A DNA stretch of 64,000 bases from Defluviitaleaceae bacterium (GTDB lineage: Bacteria; Bacillota; Clostridia; Lachnospirales; WQUN01). A model generated the notes under the pieces. It was not told where the DNA came from, made no database searches, and saw nothing but the letters and a program-made list of their open reading frames with translations. Made by a program: the position numbers and the translations under genes. The stretch spans positions 1-64,000 of the forward strand of contig WRBD01000009.1 of NCBI GenBank assembly GCA_009779835.1. Direction: 5' to 3'. This document shows positions 8,225 to 16,699 of this stretch, one piece after another; within the stretch, counting starts at the first letter, position 1; each line of letters begins with the position of its first letter.

Positions 8225-9701
8225 CGCTGCTCACTCCTCGCGTTAAAAAGACATAAACATCAAAGTGATATGAATAATACTCATAAAACGACGATGCGCT
8301 GTCGGTAGCGTGGCCGTAGTACTCGGCACCCGTAAAATATGGCAACGCTCTAACCCGCGCAACGCGCTGCGCAATAGAAAGTTGCTCATTCGTTAACGCC
8401 GAGAACCGAGCCCAGCCTTCTTCTTCATTAAACGCAATATTTGTTATTACCAAACCTTCACCCAGTGCGTTTTGCACTGCAATTATTTCAGAGGCCGGAA
8501 GCACAGCACCGGATTCCAGTAAAATATTGTGAGTCAAAAATTCGTTTCTGAAAATATTTAAAAGCTCGTATTGAACTTCAAGCTCGGCGGGTATTTCAAC
8601 ATGAATCGTGTCACGCCGAACATTGTTAACTTTTTTTCGCAAATCTTCTATTTCCATTTGAATGTTAAAAAGAAAAAGGCCGATAGCTAAAATAATTATC
8701 AGCGAAATAATAACTGTTGTAATAAATTTAAAAAACGCGCCCGAATCAAGGGATTTACCGAATTCCGATTTTTTGACGTCACGCAGAAAGTTAATAGCAG
8801 GGTTTTTTCTTGCCTTCACGGCAGACATTACAATAAAAAAACGGTTACAATCGCCTTGCGGTATTCCATCTATAAGCACACCCGCGCTTGTTATAATATT
8901 TGTTGCCCTAAGCGATGTGATATTATTTTCATACACACTCATGTCGGGTACATTTGTGTCTATTACATATAATGTGTCAAGTATTTCGGAGGGATTGCTT
9001 GTGCGGCGTGAGCGTATGGCAGTATAAATTGTATTTACTATTTCGCCCGCGTAATCTTTGCCCAAGCCTTCTGCAAGCAAGCGCGTTTTTGATATATAAA
9101 TTTCGCCTTCTTCGGTAATGCCGTAAACAGAAAGCAACTGTCCGTCTACCACGCAAAACAGAAAACTCTTGTTTTGCCATTCCGGCAGTGACGTTCCTAA
9201 AAGATACAGAACGTCATAAGACGCAAAACGAATTTGAGACAATTTAATTCCCGAAGTTGAAAAAAATTCTATAAATTTTTCAATAATATCTTCTTCCGTC
9301 GAGCTCATTAATGCGTGAACTTGCTGTTTTGCCACGGTTTTTGAAGGGAGTACCCCAAAATCGAAAATATTTTTTCGTGTCTTGGAAACGGTGCTTGAAA
9401 ACTCGGTTTCCAGAACGTGAGGCACTTCTTTTGGCAAAAGTTTTGGCATCGGCTTTATTTTGTAGTAAATGTAATTGGTGTCTATAGAAAGACAAGCCTC
9501 TTTAAAAGGCGCAAGTTGTTCTATTGCTTCCATCAAAACATCTGTAACCGCGTTTTTGTTTACAATTACACCGTTAACCACATAACCGGGCGATAAATCA
9601 AGACAAAGTTTTTTTGTAACAACGCCCTTGTTTGTAGTTTGCACCGCATAAAGTGTTTTGGTGGATAAATAAAAATATGTGTCATACTTCTTTGGCATCA
9701 T
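8217..9701 (-). CDS. PilM-PilN fusion protein of the type IV pilus platform
   Basis: 494 residues. Residues 1 to about 300 look like the actin-fold PilM ('YFYLSTKTLYAVQTTNKG' start, 'LPKEVPHVLETEF', 'LYVIDTNVPD'). After that comes 'PAINFLRD', which matches the cytoplasmic INLLP-type motif of PilN, then one membrane helix (about 320-350), a coiled coil and a periplasm-side PilN-like domain. In most bacteria PilM and PilN are separate proteins that bind through exactly this motif; here they are joined in one chain. The gene lies between pilC and pilO, and no separate pilM or pilN is present in the operon. ATP-binding residues of the actin fold were not checked. Confidence 0.75.
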   Translation of the reverse strand: MMPKKYDTYFYLSTKTLYAVQTTNKGVVTKKLCLDLSPGYVVNGVIVNKNAVTDVLMEAIEQLAPFKEACLSIDTNYIYYKIKPMPKLLPKEVPHVLETEFSSTVSKTRKNIFDFGVLPSKTVAKQQVHALMSSTEEDIIEKFIEFFSTSGIKLSQIRFASYDVLYLLGTSLPEWQNKSFLFCVVDGQLLSVYGITEEGEIYISKTRLLAEGLGKDYAGEIVNTIYTAIRSRRTSNPSEILDTLYVIDTNVPDMSVYENNITSLRATNIITSAGVLIDGIPQGDCNRFFIVMSAVKARKNPAINFLRDVKKSEFGKSLDSGAFFKFITTVIISLIIILAIGLFLFNIQMEIEDLRKKVNNVRRDTIHVEIPAELEVQYELLNIFRNEFLTHNILLESGAVLPASEIIAVQNALGEGLVITNIAFNEEEGWARFSALTNEQLSIAQRVARVRALPYFTGAEYYGHATDSASSFYEYYSYHFDVYVFLTRGVSSDE

Positions 9702-9710
9702 AAACCTCCA

Positions 9711-10904
9711 TTATACCGAACCCAAGGATTCATACATTGCAAAAATAGGCAACAAGGCAGATACCATAACCGTTCCTATTACAAGTGCCATTATTACAAG
9801 AAATACAGGCTCTAACAGTGCGAGCATTCTTTCTATGGACATTTCGGTATCATATTCAAAAGATGCGGCGGAGCTTTCTAAAATTTCATCCAGCCGTCCC
9901 GATTCTTCTCCTATTTCAATAATGCTTTCCAGTTTTTTGTTAAAGCCTTCAACGCCTGAAATTGCTTTTGATACAGGCTGACCGTTGTTGATTTTTTTCA
10001 GAACTTCTTCAAAGAAAGATTCCACATATTTGTTATTTATAACCGTAGACGCAATAAGAACCGCCTGTGGGAGCTGAATACCGCTGCTGTATAAAGAACT
10101 TAGCGTTCTTGCGAAACGTGCCGAATATATTGTTCTAAGCAATGAACCCATTTTTGGAATCCCCAGCAAAAATCTGCTCCATTGATACATAATAAAGCCC
10201 ATCGACCGCAAGTAAAAAAACAAACCAACCAAGCCGCCCGCACCCGCCAATACTAAGTACCACCTGTGCCGCATAAATTCTGAAATATTTTTCATAAACA
10301 GTGAGATTGCAGGCATGTTTTCTTCGTCAACCATATCCAAAATAGGAGGAAGCACAAATGTAAAAACAATTAATAACGCTCCCACGGTAAGTGCCGCTAA
10401 AATTTTCGGATACATTGTTGCGGCACTTATTTTCCGCTTCATTCTATATTCAGACATGTAATAGGCTGACATTTTTTCGCATACATCGCTTAGATTGCCC
10501 ACAACTTCGCCGCTGTAAAACATATTTATAAATAATTCGGGGAACGCTTTACCTTGTGAGCGCATTGCTTCGGACAGTGCCGTACCTCGCTTTACAGCAC
10601 TAAGCAATTCTTTGAATATTTTCTTTTGCTTTTGAGAAAGCGTTTCTTGGTTTGCCATTATGTTAAGTGCCTTTACTATAGGAAGACCTGATTGCAGCAT
10701 CATGGATAGTTCTTTGGAAAATTCCGATAACTGCTTAGAGTTCAAAGAAGAATTTTTAACTTGCACTATTTTTTCGGATAATTCCGTAATAAAAAGCCCT
10801 TGCGCGCTTAATAAATTTATTGCTTCATCTTTTGTGGGTGCGGAAAAACTTCCGCGCACCGCCGCGCCAAGCTCTGTTCTGGCTTTATACAAAAATACTG
10901 CCAT
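9711..10904 (-). CDS. pilC: Type IV pilus platform protein PilC (GspF family)
   Basis: 397 residues from the ATG at 10904, preceded by AGAAAGGAT. An upstream frame adds 24 residues but has no ribosome binding site. The protein has the two-domain GspF/PilC layout: a soluble domain ('LSEFSKELSMMLQSGLPI', 'MFYSGEVVGNLSDVCEKMS'), membrane helices near residues 165-190 and 215-235, a second copy ('FARTLSSLYSSGIQLPQA', 'IGEESGRLDEIL') and a C-terminal helix. PilC is the membrane rotor turned by PilB and PilT. It is second in the operon, behind the pilin gene and a pair of hairpins. Confidence 0.93.
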   Translation of the reverse strand: MAVFLYKARTELGAAVRGSFSAPTKDEAINLLSAQGLFITELSEKIVQVKNSSLNSKQLSEFSKELSMMLQSGLPIVKALNIMANQETLSQKQKKIFKELLSAVKRGTALSEAMRSQGKAFPELFINMFYSGEVVGNLSDVCEKMSAYYMSEYRMKRKISAATMYPKILAALTVGALLIVFTFVLPPILDMVDEENMPAISLFMKNISEFMRHRWYLVLAGAGGLVGLFFYLRSMGFIMYQWSRFLLGIPKMGSLLRTIYSARFARTLSSLYSSGIQLPQAVLIASTVINNKYVESFFEEVLKKINNGQPVSKAISGVEGFNKKLESIIEIGEESGRLDEILESSAASFEYDTEMSIERMLALLEPVFLVIMALVIGTVMVSALLPIFAMYESLGSV

Positions 10905-10928
10905 TAAAATTATCCTTTCTAATATGTG

Positions 10929-10977
10929 AAGCCGTGTGAAGGCTTCTATGTATTTAATGCCCGCGGTACCGGGCATT
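10929..10977 (-). promoter_or_regulatory. Two hairpins between pilin gene and pilC (possible processing or attenuation site)
   Basis: Stem one pairs AATGCCCG (10956-10963) with CGGGCATT (10970-10977). Stem two pairs GAAGCC (10929-10934) with GGCTTC (10941-10946). Neither is followed by a T run on the minus strand. Such hairpins just behind a major pilin gene often stabilise the pilin mRNA or cut read-through, giving much more pilin than assembly machinery. That role is inferred. Confidence 0.5.
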
Positions 10978-10991
10978 TGTGGTTGTTTAGG

Positions 10992-11429
10992 TTACGGTCC
11001 TGTTACCAAGTCTAATCTTCCGTTAGTGTTAAGTGTAAAGTTAAATCCGTTAACTGTTGCCGTGAATGCTTGGACAATTCCATTAACAACACTTACAGCG
11101 GTGACAGTTCCACTCCAGTTATCCATGCCGTCACCGACCAGCCATGTTTGCACATCTGCATGAACATTAGCAAATGGAGCGACGGTGGAAAGACCTGCCT
11201 CCGAACGCGCATGTCTGAATGCCGATTCCGCTACTACCGCGCGCAATGCTATTTCTGCTTCGGAATGTGCGGCGGCTTCCGAACCTCTGCCAATCCACTG
11301 GGTTATCGCAAAGGCAGCAATGCCCGCAAGTACTACCAACAATACAATTACGATGATAAGTTCAACGAGTGTAAAACCTTTATTTTTTTTCTTCTCTGTT
11401 GTCTTCGGAAAAAATAACCTTTTTAGCAT
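10992..11429 (-). CDS. pilA: Major type IV pilin
   Basis: 145 residues, first gene of the pilus operon. The leader ends 'KKKNKGFTLVELIIVIV', with cleavage between Gly and Phe, Glu at mature position 5 and a long hydrophobic helix, the textbook class IVa prepilin. The C-terminal half is a small beta domain ('TVTAVSVVNGIVQAFTATVN'). No cysteine pair is present, unlike many proteobacterial pilins but common in Gram-positive ones. The leader peptide before the cleavage site is long (about 17 residues) and very basic. AAAGGGG precedes the ATG. Confidence 0.9.
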   Translation of the reverse strand: MLKRLFFPKTTEKKKNKGFTLVELIIVIVLLVVLAGIAAFAITQWIGRGSEAAAHSEAEIALRAVVAESAFRHARSEAGLSTVAPFANVHADVQTWLVGDGMDNWSGTVTAVSVVNGIVQAFTATVNGFNFTLNTNGRLDLVTGP

Positions 11430-11631
11430 GAAAAAACCCCTTTAAATATTTTTGATGTACATCCTTAAGGAAATGTACCGATTCCCTTTTGGCAGAAACC
11501 ATATGCATGCCAGCTTATAATATCCCCCAATTGCAGTCTATATACATGAGTCTATATACAAGGTGGTATCAGGTATTAGACATTTGTGTTTCCCGCGACT
11601 TTCTGTATGTACCTTTTTGCTTAAATAGTTT
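11430..11631 (-). promoter_or_regulatory. Upstream region of the pilus operon with a 12-bp direct repeat
   Basis: About 200 bases before the pilin gene. AGTCTATATACA occurs twice (11535-11546 and 11549-11560) with a two-base gap, a 14-base period that could be a regulator site. Nearer the gene, GTACAT (11457-11462) and ATGTAC (11473-11478) form a hairpin arm pair around CCTTAAGG. I saw no clear -35/-10 pair and no match to the cyclic-di-GMP riboswitch consensus. The operon promoter should nevertheless lie here. Confidence 0.45.
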
Positions 11632-11674
11632 AAGAGCCGGAATCCCCTTCTTGTTTAAGAGGTTTCCGGCTCTT
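11632..11674 (-). terminator. Terminator-like hairpin overlapping the end of xseA
   Basis: AAGAGCCGGAA (11632-11642) pairs perfectly with TTCCGGCTCTT (11664-11674), an 11-bp stem with a 21-base loop that covers the last codons and stop of xseA. No long T run follows on the minus strand, so termination may be weak or factor-dependent. It separates the asp23-nusB-xseA operon from the pilus operon. Confidence 0.55.
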
Positions 11675-12800
11675 TAATCTCTTTTATTTCTGCACCTGCG
11701 TATCCGTCAGCGTATGTTATTTTTATATTTTGCCCTTGCTTTAATTTTTTTACGCTTGTTATTACGGCGTTTTCGTATTGCGTTAATGCGTAGCCGCGTT
11801 TGAAAATGGCATACGGCGAAATTTTTTCCAGCAATTCTTCGAGATGTGTCAGCGATTGGCGTTCGTGAAGTAATCGCGTGTTTACGGCTCGTGAAATATT
11901 TGCGAAAAATGTTTTTAAATCGTTGCGGCGTTCGCGAATTTTTTCTTCAATTGCCTGCGAAAGTTCCTCTTTCATCTCATATAAATATTCTAAAATTTGT
12001 TGTTGGTCGTAGACGGCTGTTTGCGCGGCGGCTGTCGGAGTCGGTGCGCGAAGGTCTGCGACAAAATCTGTTATCGTGAAATCCGTTTCGTGTCCCACCG
12101 CTGAAATAATCGGAATCTTTGAAGCAACAACCGCACGGGCAAGAATTTCTTCGTTGAACGCCCACAAATCTTCAACCGAACCTCCGCCTCTTCCCAAAAT
12201 AATTACATCAACACCGCCGAACTCGTTTACCTCGCAGATTGCGCGAACTAAATCCTGTGCGGCATTTTCGCCCTGCACTATTGCCGGGGAAATAATAATT
12301 TTCACGGTGCGGTTACGCTCGCGAATAATTTTTATTATGTCGCGGACAGCCGCGCCCGTCGGGCTTGTAATCACCGCAACGGCTTTGGCAAACGGCGGAA
12401 TTTCACGCTTACGCTCCTTTGCGAAAAGCCCCTCTGCTTCCAGTTTTTCCTTCAATTGAGAAAACGCAAGCTGTAAACCGCCTATTCCCGCCGGCTCCAA
12501 ATATTCAACATACAATTGATACTGCCCTGTCTTCTCATATAACGACAACCGCCCAAACGCAATTACTTTCATGCCGCTTTTAGGCACAAAATTCAAATCC
12601 ATTGCGCTTCCCTTGAACATTACGCCGCTTATCGCCGCACTATCGTCCTTCAATGTAAAATACAAATGCCCCGATGAATGCGCATTAAAATTAGAAAGCT
12701 CGCCTTCAACAAAAAGACCTGCAAGTAACGCATCCGCTTCCAATGCTTTTTTTACATAACGATTGACTTGTGCAACCGAAAAAACCGTGCGCGTGTTCAA
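11655..12800 (-). CDS. xseA: Exodeoxyribonuclease VII large subunit
   Basis: 381 residues, a little short for the family (usually 400-450). An N-terminal OB-fold ('FFVEGELSNFNAHSSGHLYF'-type, here 'LSNFNAHSSGHLYFTLKD') is followed by the catalytic domain with 'AVITSPTGAAVRDIIKII', 'GRGGGSVEDLWAFNEE' and 'PIISAVGHETDFTI', all hallmarks of XseA. The enzyme degrades single-stranded DNA and needs the small subunit XseB. It overlaps nusB by four bases. No xseB follows; a hairpin and the pilus promoter region come next. The shorter C-terminal coiled coil may go with a displaced or divergent XseB. Confidence 0.95.
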   Translation of the reverse strand: MNTRTVFSVAQVNRYVKKALEADALLAGLFVEGELSNFNAHSSGHLYFTLKDDSAAISGVMFKGSAMDLNFVPKSGMKVIAFGRLSLYEKTGQYQLYVEYLEPAGIGGLQLAFSQLKEKLEAEGLFAKERKREIPPFAKAVAVITSPTGAAVRDIIKIIRERNRTVKIIISPAIVQGENAAQDLVRAICEVNEFGGVDVIILGRGGGSVEDLWAFNEEILARAVVASKIPIISAVGHETDFTITDFVADLRAPTPTAAAQTAVYDQQQILEYLYEMKEELSQAIEEKIRERRNDLKTFFANISRAVNTRLLHERQSLTHLEELLEKISPYAIFKRGYALTQYENAVITSVKKLKQGQNIKITYADGYAGAEIKEIKEPETS

Positions 12801-13273
12801 CTTATTTCGCGCCCTTTCGCTTGTATCTCGCGTGCAACATTTCCCAAGACACCATTAATAAACGCGGGAGACTCGTCCGCGCCGTATAGTTTTGCCAGCT
12901 CGACTGCTTCGTTTACCGCTACAGCTATTGGTACATCTTTTTCGCAAAGTATTTCGTAAATTGAAAGCCGCATTAACGCAAGGTCTACTTTGTTAATGCG
13001 GTCAATTGTCCACTCGCGCAGAAAATTTTCTATAACGCCGTCAAGCTCCGAAAGACGCTCAAAGACACCCCAAAAAACGCGGTCGATGTATTCCGCGTCG
13101 CGGCTTCTGGGGCGGGTGAGGTTTTCCAAGCCATAGTCTTCGGTTTCGCCTTCGTCAAGAAAATCAAAGTATGCCGCTTTTATTTTTGCCAATTTCTGTG
13201 CGTCAAGCGCGCCGTTGTACGGCATCGTGAAAATCAAATGAAACGCGTGACGACGCGCTGTTTTCCGGCTCAC
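12797..13273 (-). CDS. nusB: Transcription antitermination factor NusB
   Basis: 158 residues of the all-helical NusB fold: 'SRKTARRHAFHLIFTM' start, 'WTIDRINKVDLALMRLSIYEI' and 'VAVNEAVELAKLYGADESPAFINGVLG', the most conserved block of the family. NusB with S10 binds boxA RNA and helps antitermination on rRNA operons. It overlaps both neighbours by four bases (ATGA junctions), so asp23-nusB-xseA is one coupled unit, the arrangement of yqhY-nusB in other Firmicutes. Confidence 0.95.
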   Translation of the reverse strand: MSRKTARRHAFHLIFTMPYNGALDAQKLAKIKAAYFDFLDEGETEDYGLENLTRPRSRDAEYIDRVFWGVFERLSELDGVIENFLREWTIDRINKVDLALMRLSIYEILCEKDVPIAVAVNEAVELAKLYGADESPAFINGVLGNVAREIQAKGREIS

Positions 13274-13620
13274 GCTTTTCCTTTTTGCTCAATAATCGCG
13301 CCGACCGTCACATTAACTTCGGCAACAGAAAGCCCCGTCATTGTTTCAATGGCGGTCTTTACGCGCTTTTGAACATCCATTGATACTTCGTGAATTTTCG
13401 CGCCGAAACTTACCGCGACCAATAGCCCGATTGTAACCGTTTTGTTTTTCACGACAACGCTTGTGCATTTCGCCGGATACTTCCGCACCGTTTTGCCCCC
13501 CGAACGCCACGTTAATCGCGTAACCCCTTCTGCTTCCAATGCCGCGGTTCCCGCAATTTTCATTAAAACTTCATCTGCTATGCGAACGATACCGCCGCTT
13601 TCCTTTTTTATTTCAGTCAT
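13270..13620 (-). CDS. Asp23/Gls24 family protein (YqhY-like)
   Basis: 116 residues with the family pattern: 'GIVRIADEVLMKIAGTAALEAEGV' near the N-terminus and 'VQKRVKTAIETMTGLSVAEVNVTVGAI' at the end. Asp23 proteins are small envelope- or membrane-associated proteins. The paralog beside nusB in Firmicutes (YqhY) has been linked to control of fatty acid synthesis. No membrane segment is present. First gene of the three-gene unit with nusB and xseA. Confidence 0.9.
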   Translation of the reverse strand: MTEIKKESGGIVRIADEVLMKIAGTAALEAEGVTRLTWRSGGKTVRKYPAKCTSVVVKNKTVTIGLLVAVSFGAKIHEVSMDVQKRVKTAIETMTGLSVAEVNVTVGAIIEQKGKA

Positions 13621-13678
13621 TAAACGCGCCCCTTTCCACGCGAATTATAACATTTTGGTTACAGTTTGCAAGTTGCAA

Positions 13679-14194
13679 CTACTCCGGGAGGCCATAAACG
13701 TTTTCGACATGATCTACGGACGACCAATCGGTGATTTGGTTTTCATCCAAGTATACGCTCTCCAAATTCGTAAGCCCGGATAGCGCGGCTATGTTGCTGA
13801 TTTGATTCCCGGTCAAGTCTAGCCAAGTCAAATTTGTAAGTGCGGACAGCGGAGTTATATCGCTGATTTGATTTCTGCCCAAACTTAACTCGGTTAAATT
13901 TGTTAGTTCAGACAGCGGGGTTATATCAACGATTTGATTGCCCCATAAGTTTAACGCCGTTAAATTCGTCATATATCTGAGCGGAATAATGTCTTCACTT
14001 GTTAAATTTTCGGTGACTATTGCAAGTTCCGTAAGCTCTATACTGAATTCCTGTCCGGCGATTGTTACATATCCGGAGCGTTCACCTGTTGTTGCTGATT
14101 CATCTTGTCTTGTTCCTTCCGCGTCACCATTCTTTGGTGTACACGCGGTAAATACGAACGTTAACGCCAACGCAAAAAATAAAATCCTTTTCAT
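13679..14194 (-). CDS. Leucine-rich repeat lipoprotein
   Basis: 171 residues from the ATG at 14194, which follows AGAGGAG; an 18-codon upstream extension lacks a binding site. The signal peptide ends in a lipobox-like 'VFTAC', so the mature protein should be a surface lipoprotein. The mature part has about four internalin-type repeats of 22 residues, each with the 'LTNLTxLxLxxNQIxDITPL' pattern. Such small LRR lipoproteins often mediate protein binding at the cell surface. The partner is unknown. It is divergent from the MFS gene. Confidence 0.85.
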   Translation of the reverse strand: MKRILFFALALTFVFTACTPKNGDAEGTRQDESATTGERSGYVTIAGQEFSIELTELAIVTENLTSEDIIPLRYMTNLTALNLWGNQIVDITPLSELTNLTELSLGRNQISDITPLSALTNLTWLDLTGNQISNIAALSGLTNLESVYLDENQITDWSSVDHVENVYGLPE

Positions 14195-14216
14195 TTTAGA
14201 AACTCCTCTTTTCTTT

Positions 14217-14245
14217 TTGTATTTTTTCAGAGTGTACCATATAAT
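14217..14245 (+). promoter_or_regulatory. Sigma-A-type promoter for the MFS gene
   Basis: TTGTAT (14217-14222), a 17-base spacer and a perfect TATAAT (14240-14245), 27 bases before the ATG of the transporter gene. It overlaps the upstream region of the divergent LRR lipoprotein. Confidence 0.7.
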
Positions 14246-14271
14246 CAATCCGTAGCGAAAGGGGTTTTTTC

Positions 14272-15420
14272 ATGCGTGTTTTTGGTTTTTACATTGTGAC
14301 AGCATTTTTTTGGTTTTCGCTTTATACATACGTACCATATGTCTCGCCCTTTGCGGACGATATGGGTGCGAATTTACGGCTTGTCGGGCTTATAACAGGG
14401 GCTTACGGCTTTACGCAAATGGTAATTCGTTTTCCACTTGGAATTTTTTCGGATAAAATCGGCAAACGAAAAATTTTTGTTATTCTTGGAATGTTTTTTG
14501 CGGCTGCGGCGGGTTTCGTTGTATTTATCTTTCCTAATCCATACACACTTTTAGTCACGCGGGCTTTGGGCGGCGTTGCGGCTGCGGCATGGGTTACGTT
14601 TACAATTTTGGGTGTTTCATACTATCCTGCAGAAAAATCCGCAAAAGTCATGGGACATCTTAGCGCGTTCAACTCCTTCGGAAGAATGGCGGCATTACTC
14701 ACAGGCGGATTAATCGCACAACGGTTTGGTTTGGAGTTCGCGTTTTTGTTGGGTGGAATTGCCGGTGTTGTTGGATTATTCGGCGCGTTTTTTATTAAAG
14801 AAAAGGTAACTTCCTCGAGTTCTTCTCCGTCTTTTAAAGAACTTTTAACCGTCGCAAAAAACAAACAGCTTCTTGCGTGTTCGGTTTTGGGGATTGTTTC
14901 TATGTTTATTGCATTTGCCACTACGTTTGGTTTTGTTCCGCTTGCAGCATCTTTGCTTAACGCGAGTCAATTACAGTTGGGGCTTCTTGGTGTTGTTTCT
15001 ACTATACCGGGAATTTTTATGGCTCCGCTTGCGGGTAGTGTTATGCCGCGAAAGCTTGGTGCACCGGCTACTTTGGTGATTGGGTTTTTGCTTGCGGGTA
15101 TTGGTAGCGGGCTTGTTGCGTTTAGCGGAAGTTTAACTGTTCTTTTTATTGTACAAATTATTGCGAATATAGGTAATGCGATTTTAGGCGCACTGCTGCT
15201 TGGGCTTTGCATTCATGATATTCCCGCGTCGCGACGTGCCACCGCAATGGGTTTTTTTCAAGCTGTTTATGGTATCGGAATGTTTTTAGGGCCATTTGCT
15301 ATGGGGCAAATCAGTTACGTTTTTGGGCTAACGGTTGCATTTGTTTTCATTGGAATTGTAGGAATTTTCGGCGTGGTTTGCACAACATTTTATGCAAAAC
15401 GTGGCCATTTGATGTATTAA
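14272..15420 (+). CDS. Major facilitator superfamily transporter
   Basis: 382 residues with 12 predicted membrane helices and the MFS motif A between helices 2 and 3 ('GIFSDKIGKRK'). A proline/glycine-rich half-repeat starts near residue 200 ('NKQLLACSVLGIVSMFIAF'). It resembles YfkF/YbfB-like drug or metabolite efflux proteins of the DHA1 type, but the substrate cannot be read from sequence. AAAGGGG precedes the ATG and a promoter with perfect -10 lies upstream. It is transcribed toward dnaA. Confidence 0.88.
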   Translation: MRVFGFYIVTAFFWFSLYTYVPYVSPFADDMGANLRLVGLITGAYGFTQMVIRFPLGIFSDKIGKRKIFVILGMFFAAAAGFVVFIFPNPYTLLVTRALGGVAAAAWVTFTILGVSYYPAEKSAKVMGHLSAFNSFGRMAALLTGGLIAQRFGLEFAFLLGGIAGVVGLFGAFFIKEKVTSSSSSPSFKELLTVAKNKQLLACSVLGIVSMFIAFATTFGFVPLAASLLNASQLQLGLLGVVSTIPGIFMAPLAGSVMPRKLGAPATLVIGFLLAGIGSGLVAFSGSLTVLFIVQIIANIGNAILGALLLGLCIHDIPASRRATAMGFFQAVYGIGMFLGPFAMGQISYVFGLTVAFVFIGIVGIFGVVCTTFYAKRGHLMY

Positions 15421-15463
15421 TACTTTTTATACAGGCGAAAATTTAAATAAAAAAGGTGCCTGT

Positions 15464-16699
15464 ATGAAAAAAATATTACTTCTTCTTTTGCTAACACTTA
15501 CATCGTGCATGACGGATAATCCGCCGCAAATTATAGGTTCGCCGCGTTTTCACGCAGGTTCTACGGAGGAAAAAATTGCGGACGAAACAGAAACCGAGCC
15601 GCAAGAATTTACTGTTTTATTTCAGCGCGAAAATGAAGAATTCTCTCCGTATGAGCCTTCGGACGGAACATACATTGGGGCGTGGCTTATGCCGGATATT
15701 TCTATACGAATGTTTGAGCATATGACGGAAAAACGACACGCAATTTATGTAAGCGAAATTAATCTTGGCGACGAAATTCCTATTTCGTGGCTTTTACATT
15801 GCATCGCGTCACTTGCAACGCCGCTGATTATTGTTCATCCGCCGAATAATCCGGAACTTGAAGATGTTCCTGTTGTGGATTTAATTATTTATCTTGCACA
15901 AAGACTCGGCTCGTTTAATTTGCCTATGTTCATTGTATTTTTTCCGGAGGAATCAAATTCAATGATGCCGGCGGAATATACATTGCTTTTTAGAATAGCG
16001 CGAAACGCTTTTCATTCGCACGCGCCGATGACGGCATTTGTATGGAGCGCGCCGAACCACACGGCAACTACGCAGAATCCGTATTATCCCGGTCATAGCG
16101 CGGTCGATTGGGTTGCGTTGGATTTGCTTTCAACGTGGAAACCGGAAACGGGATACAAAGATATCTTACAGGCATTTGAAATTTTTTACAGTTCATTTCA
16201 CGAACACAAACCAATTATGATTTTACCGTTAGGGATAAGCCATTTCACACGCGGCGATTACGTTTACCGTTTGCACGATACCGCTACGGAAATCAAACGC
16301 GTATATAACGAACTGAAAAATTTTCCGCGACTCGGGCTGATTGTTTACGGTGACGCATTCACATTGGGGCATTTTCACACCGACGATTTTTCCGTTTCAA
16401 TAGAAAATATTTTAACAAATGCGTACAAACAAGCCATTTCTAATGATTATTTTTTGCAGGCATTGGAACGAACTCCGCAAGAAACGAGAAGATGGGTTCG
16501 CGCTATGGAACACGGATATTTTCTTGAAAATAAGATTTACATTGCTAACCGAACGCTTGAAAATGAATTATTTATTCCCGCACCGCGTCAAAGGACTGTG
16601 ATAAACGAAAATTATTATACAAATTCACAAAGAATTTCGGGGAAAAAAATTACAGCGTGTGCTAAACGTCGTGTTATTTTTATTGAAAACAAGTCCTGA
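15464..16699 (+). CDS. Lipoprotein with a GH26-like fold, probably not a standard hydrolase
   Basis: 411 residues. A lipobox 'LTLTSC' ends the signal peptide. From about residue 65 the order 'GTYIGAWLMPD', 'PMFIVFFPEESNSMMPAEY', 'MTAFVWSAPN' and 'YYPGHSAVDWVALDLL' follows the glycoside hydrolase family 26 (mannanase-type) pattern, in which 'YYPGD-x-YVDWVG' is characteristic. At the place where GH26 enzymes have the nucleophile Glu ('KPI-x-x-x-E-x-G') this protein reads 'KPIMILPLGISH', with no Glu. The acid/base could be one of the pair in 'PEESN'. It may bind rather than cleave glycans. The family call is tentative. Confidence 0.5.
   Translation: MKKILLLLLLTLTSCMTDNPPQIIGSPRFHAGSTEEKIADETETEPQEFTVLFQRENEEFSPYEPSDGTYIGAWLMPDISIRMFEHMTEKRHAIYVSEINLGDEIPISWLLHCIASLATPLIIVHPPNNPELEDVPVVDLIIYLAQRLGSFNLPMFIVFFPEESNSMMPAEYTLLFRIARNAFHSHAPMTAFVWSAPNHTATTQNPYYPGHSAVDWVALDLLSTWKPETGYKDILQAFEIFYSSFHEHKPIMILPLGISHFTRGDYVYRLHDTATEIKRVYNELKNFPRLGLIVYGDAFTLGHFHTDDFSVSIENILTNAYKQAISNDYFLQALERTPQETRRWVRAMEHGYFLENKIYIANRTLENELFIPAPRQRTVINENYYTNSQRISGKKITACAKRRVIFIENKS

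Noticed and set aside
11430-11631. Cyclic-di-GMP riboswitch before the pilin gene
   Set aside because: The conserved core bases of both known classes could not be found on the minus strand.
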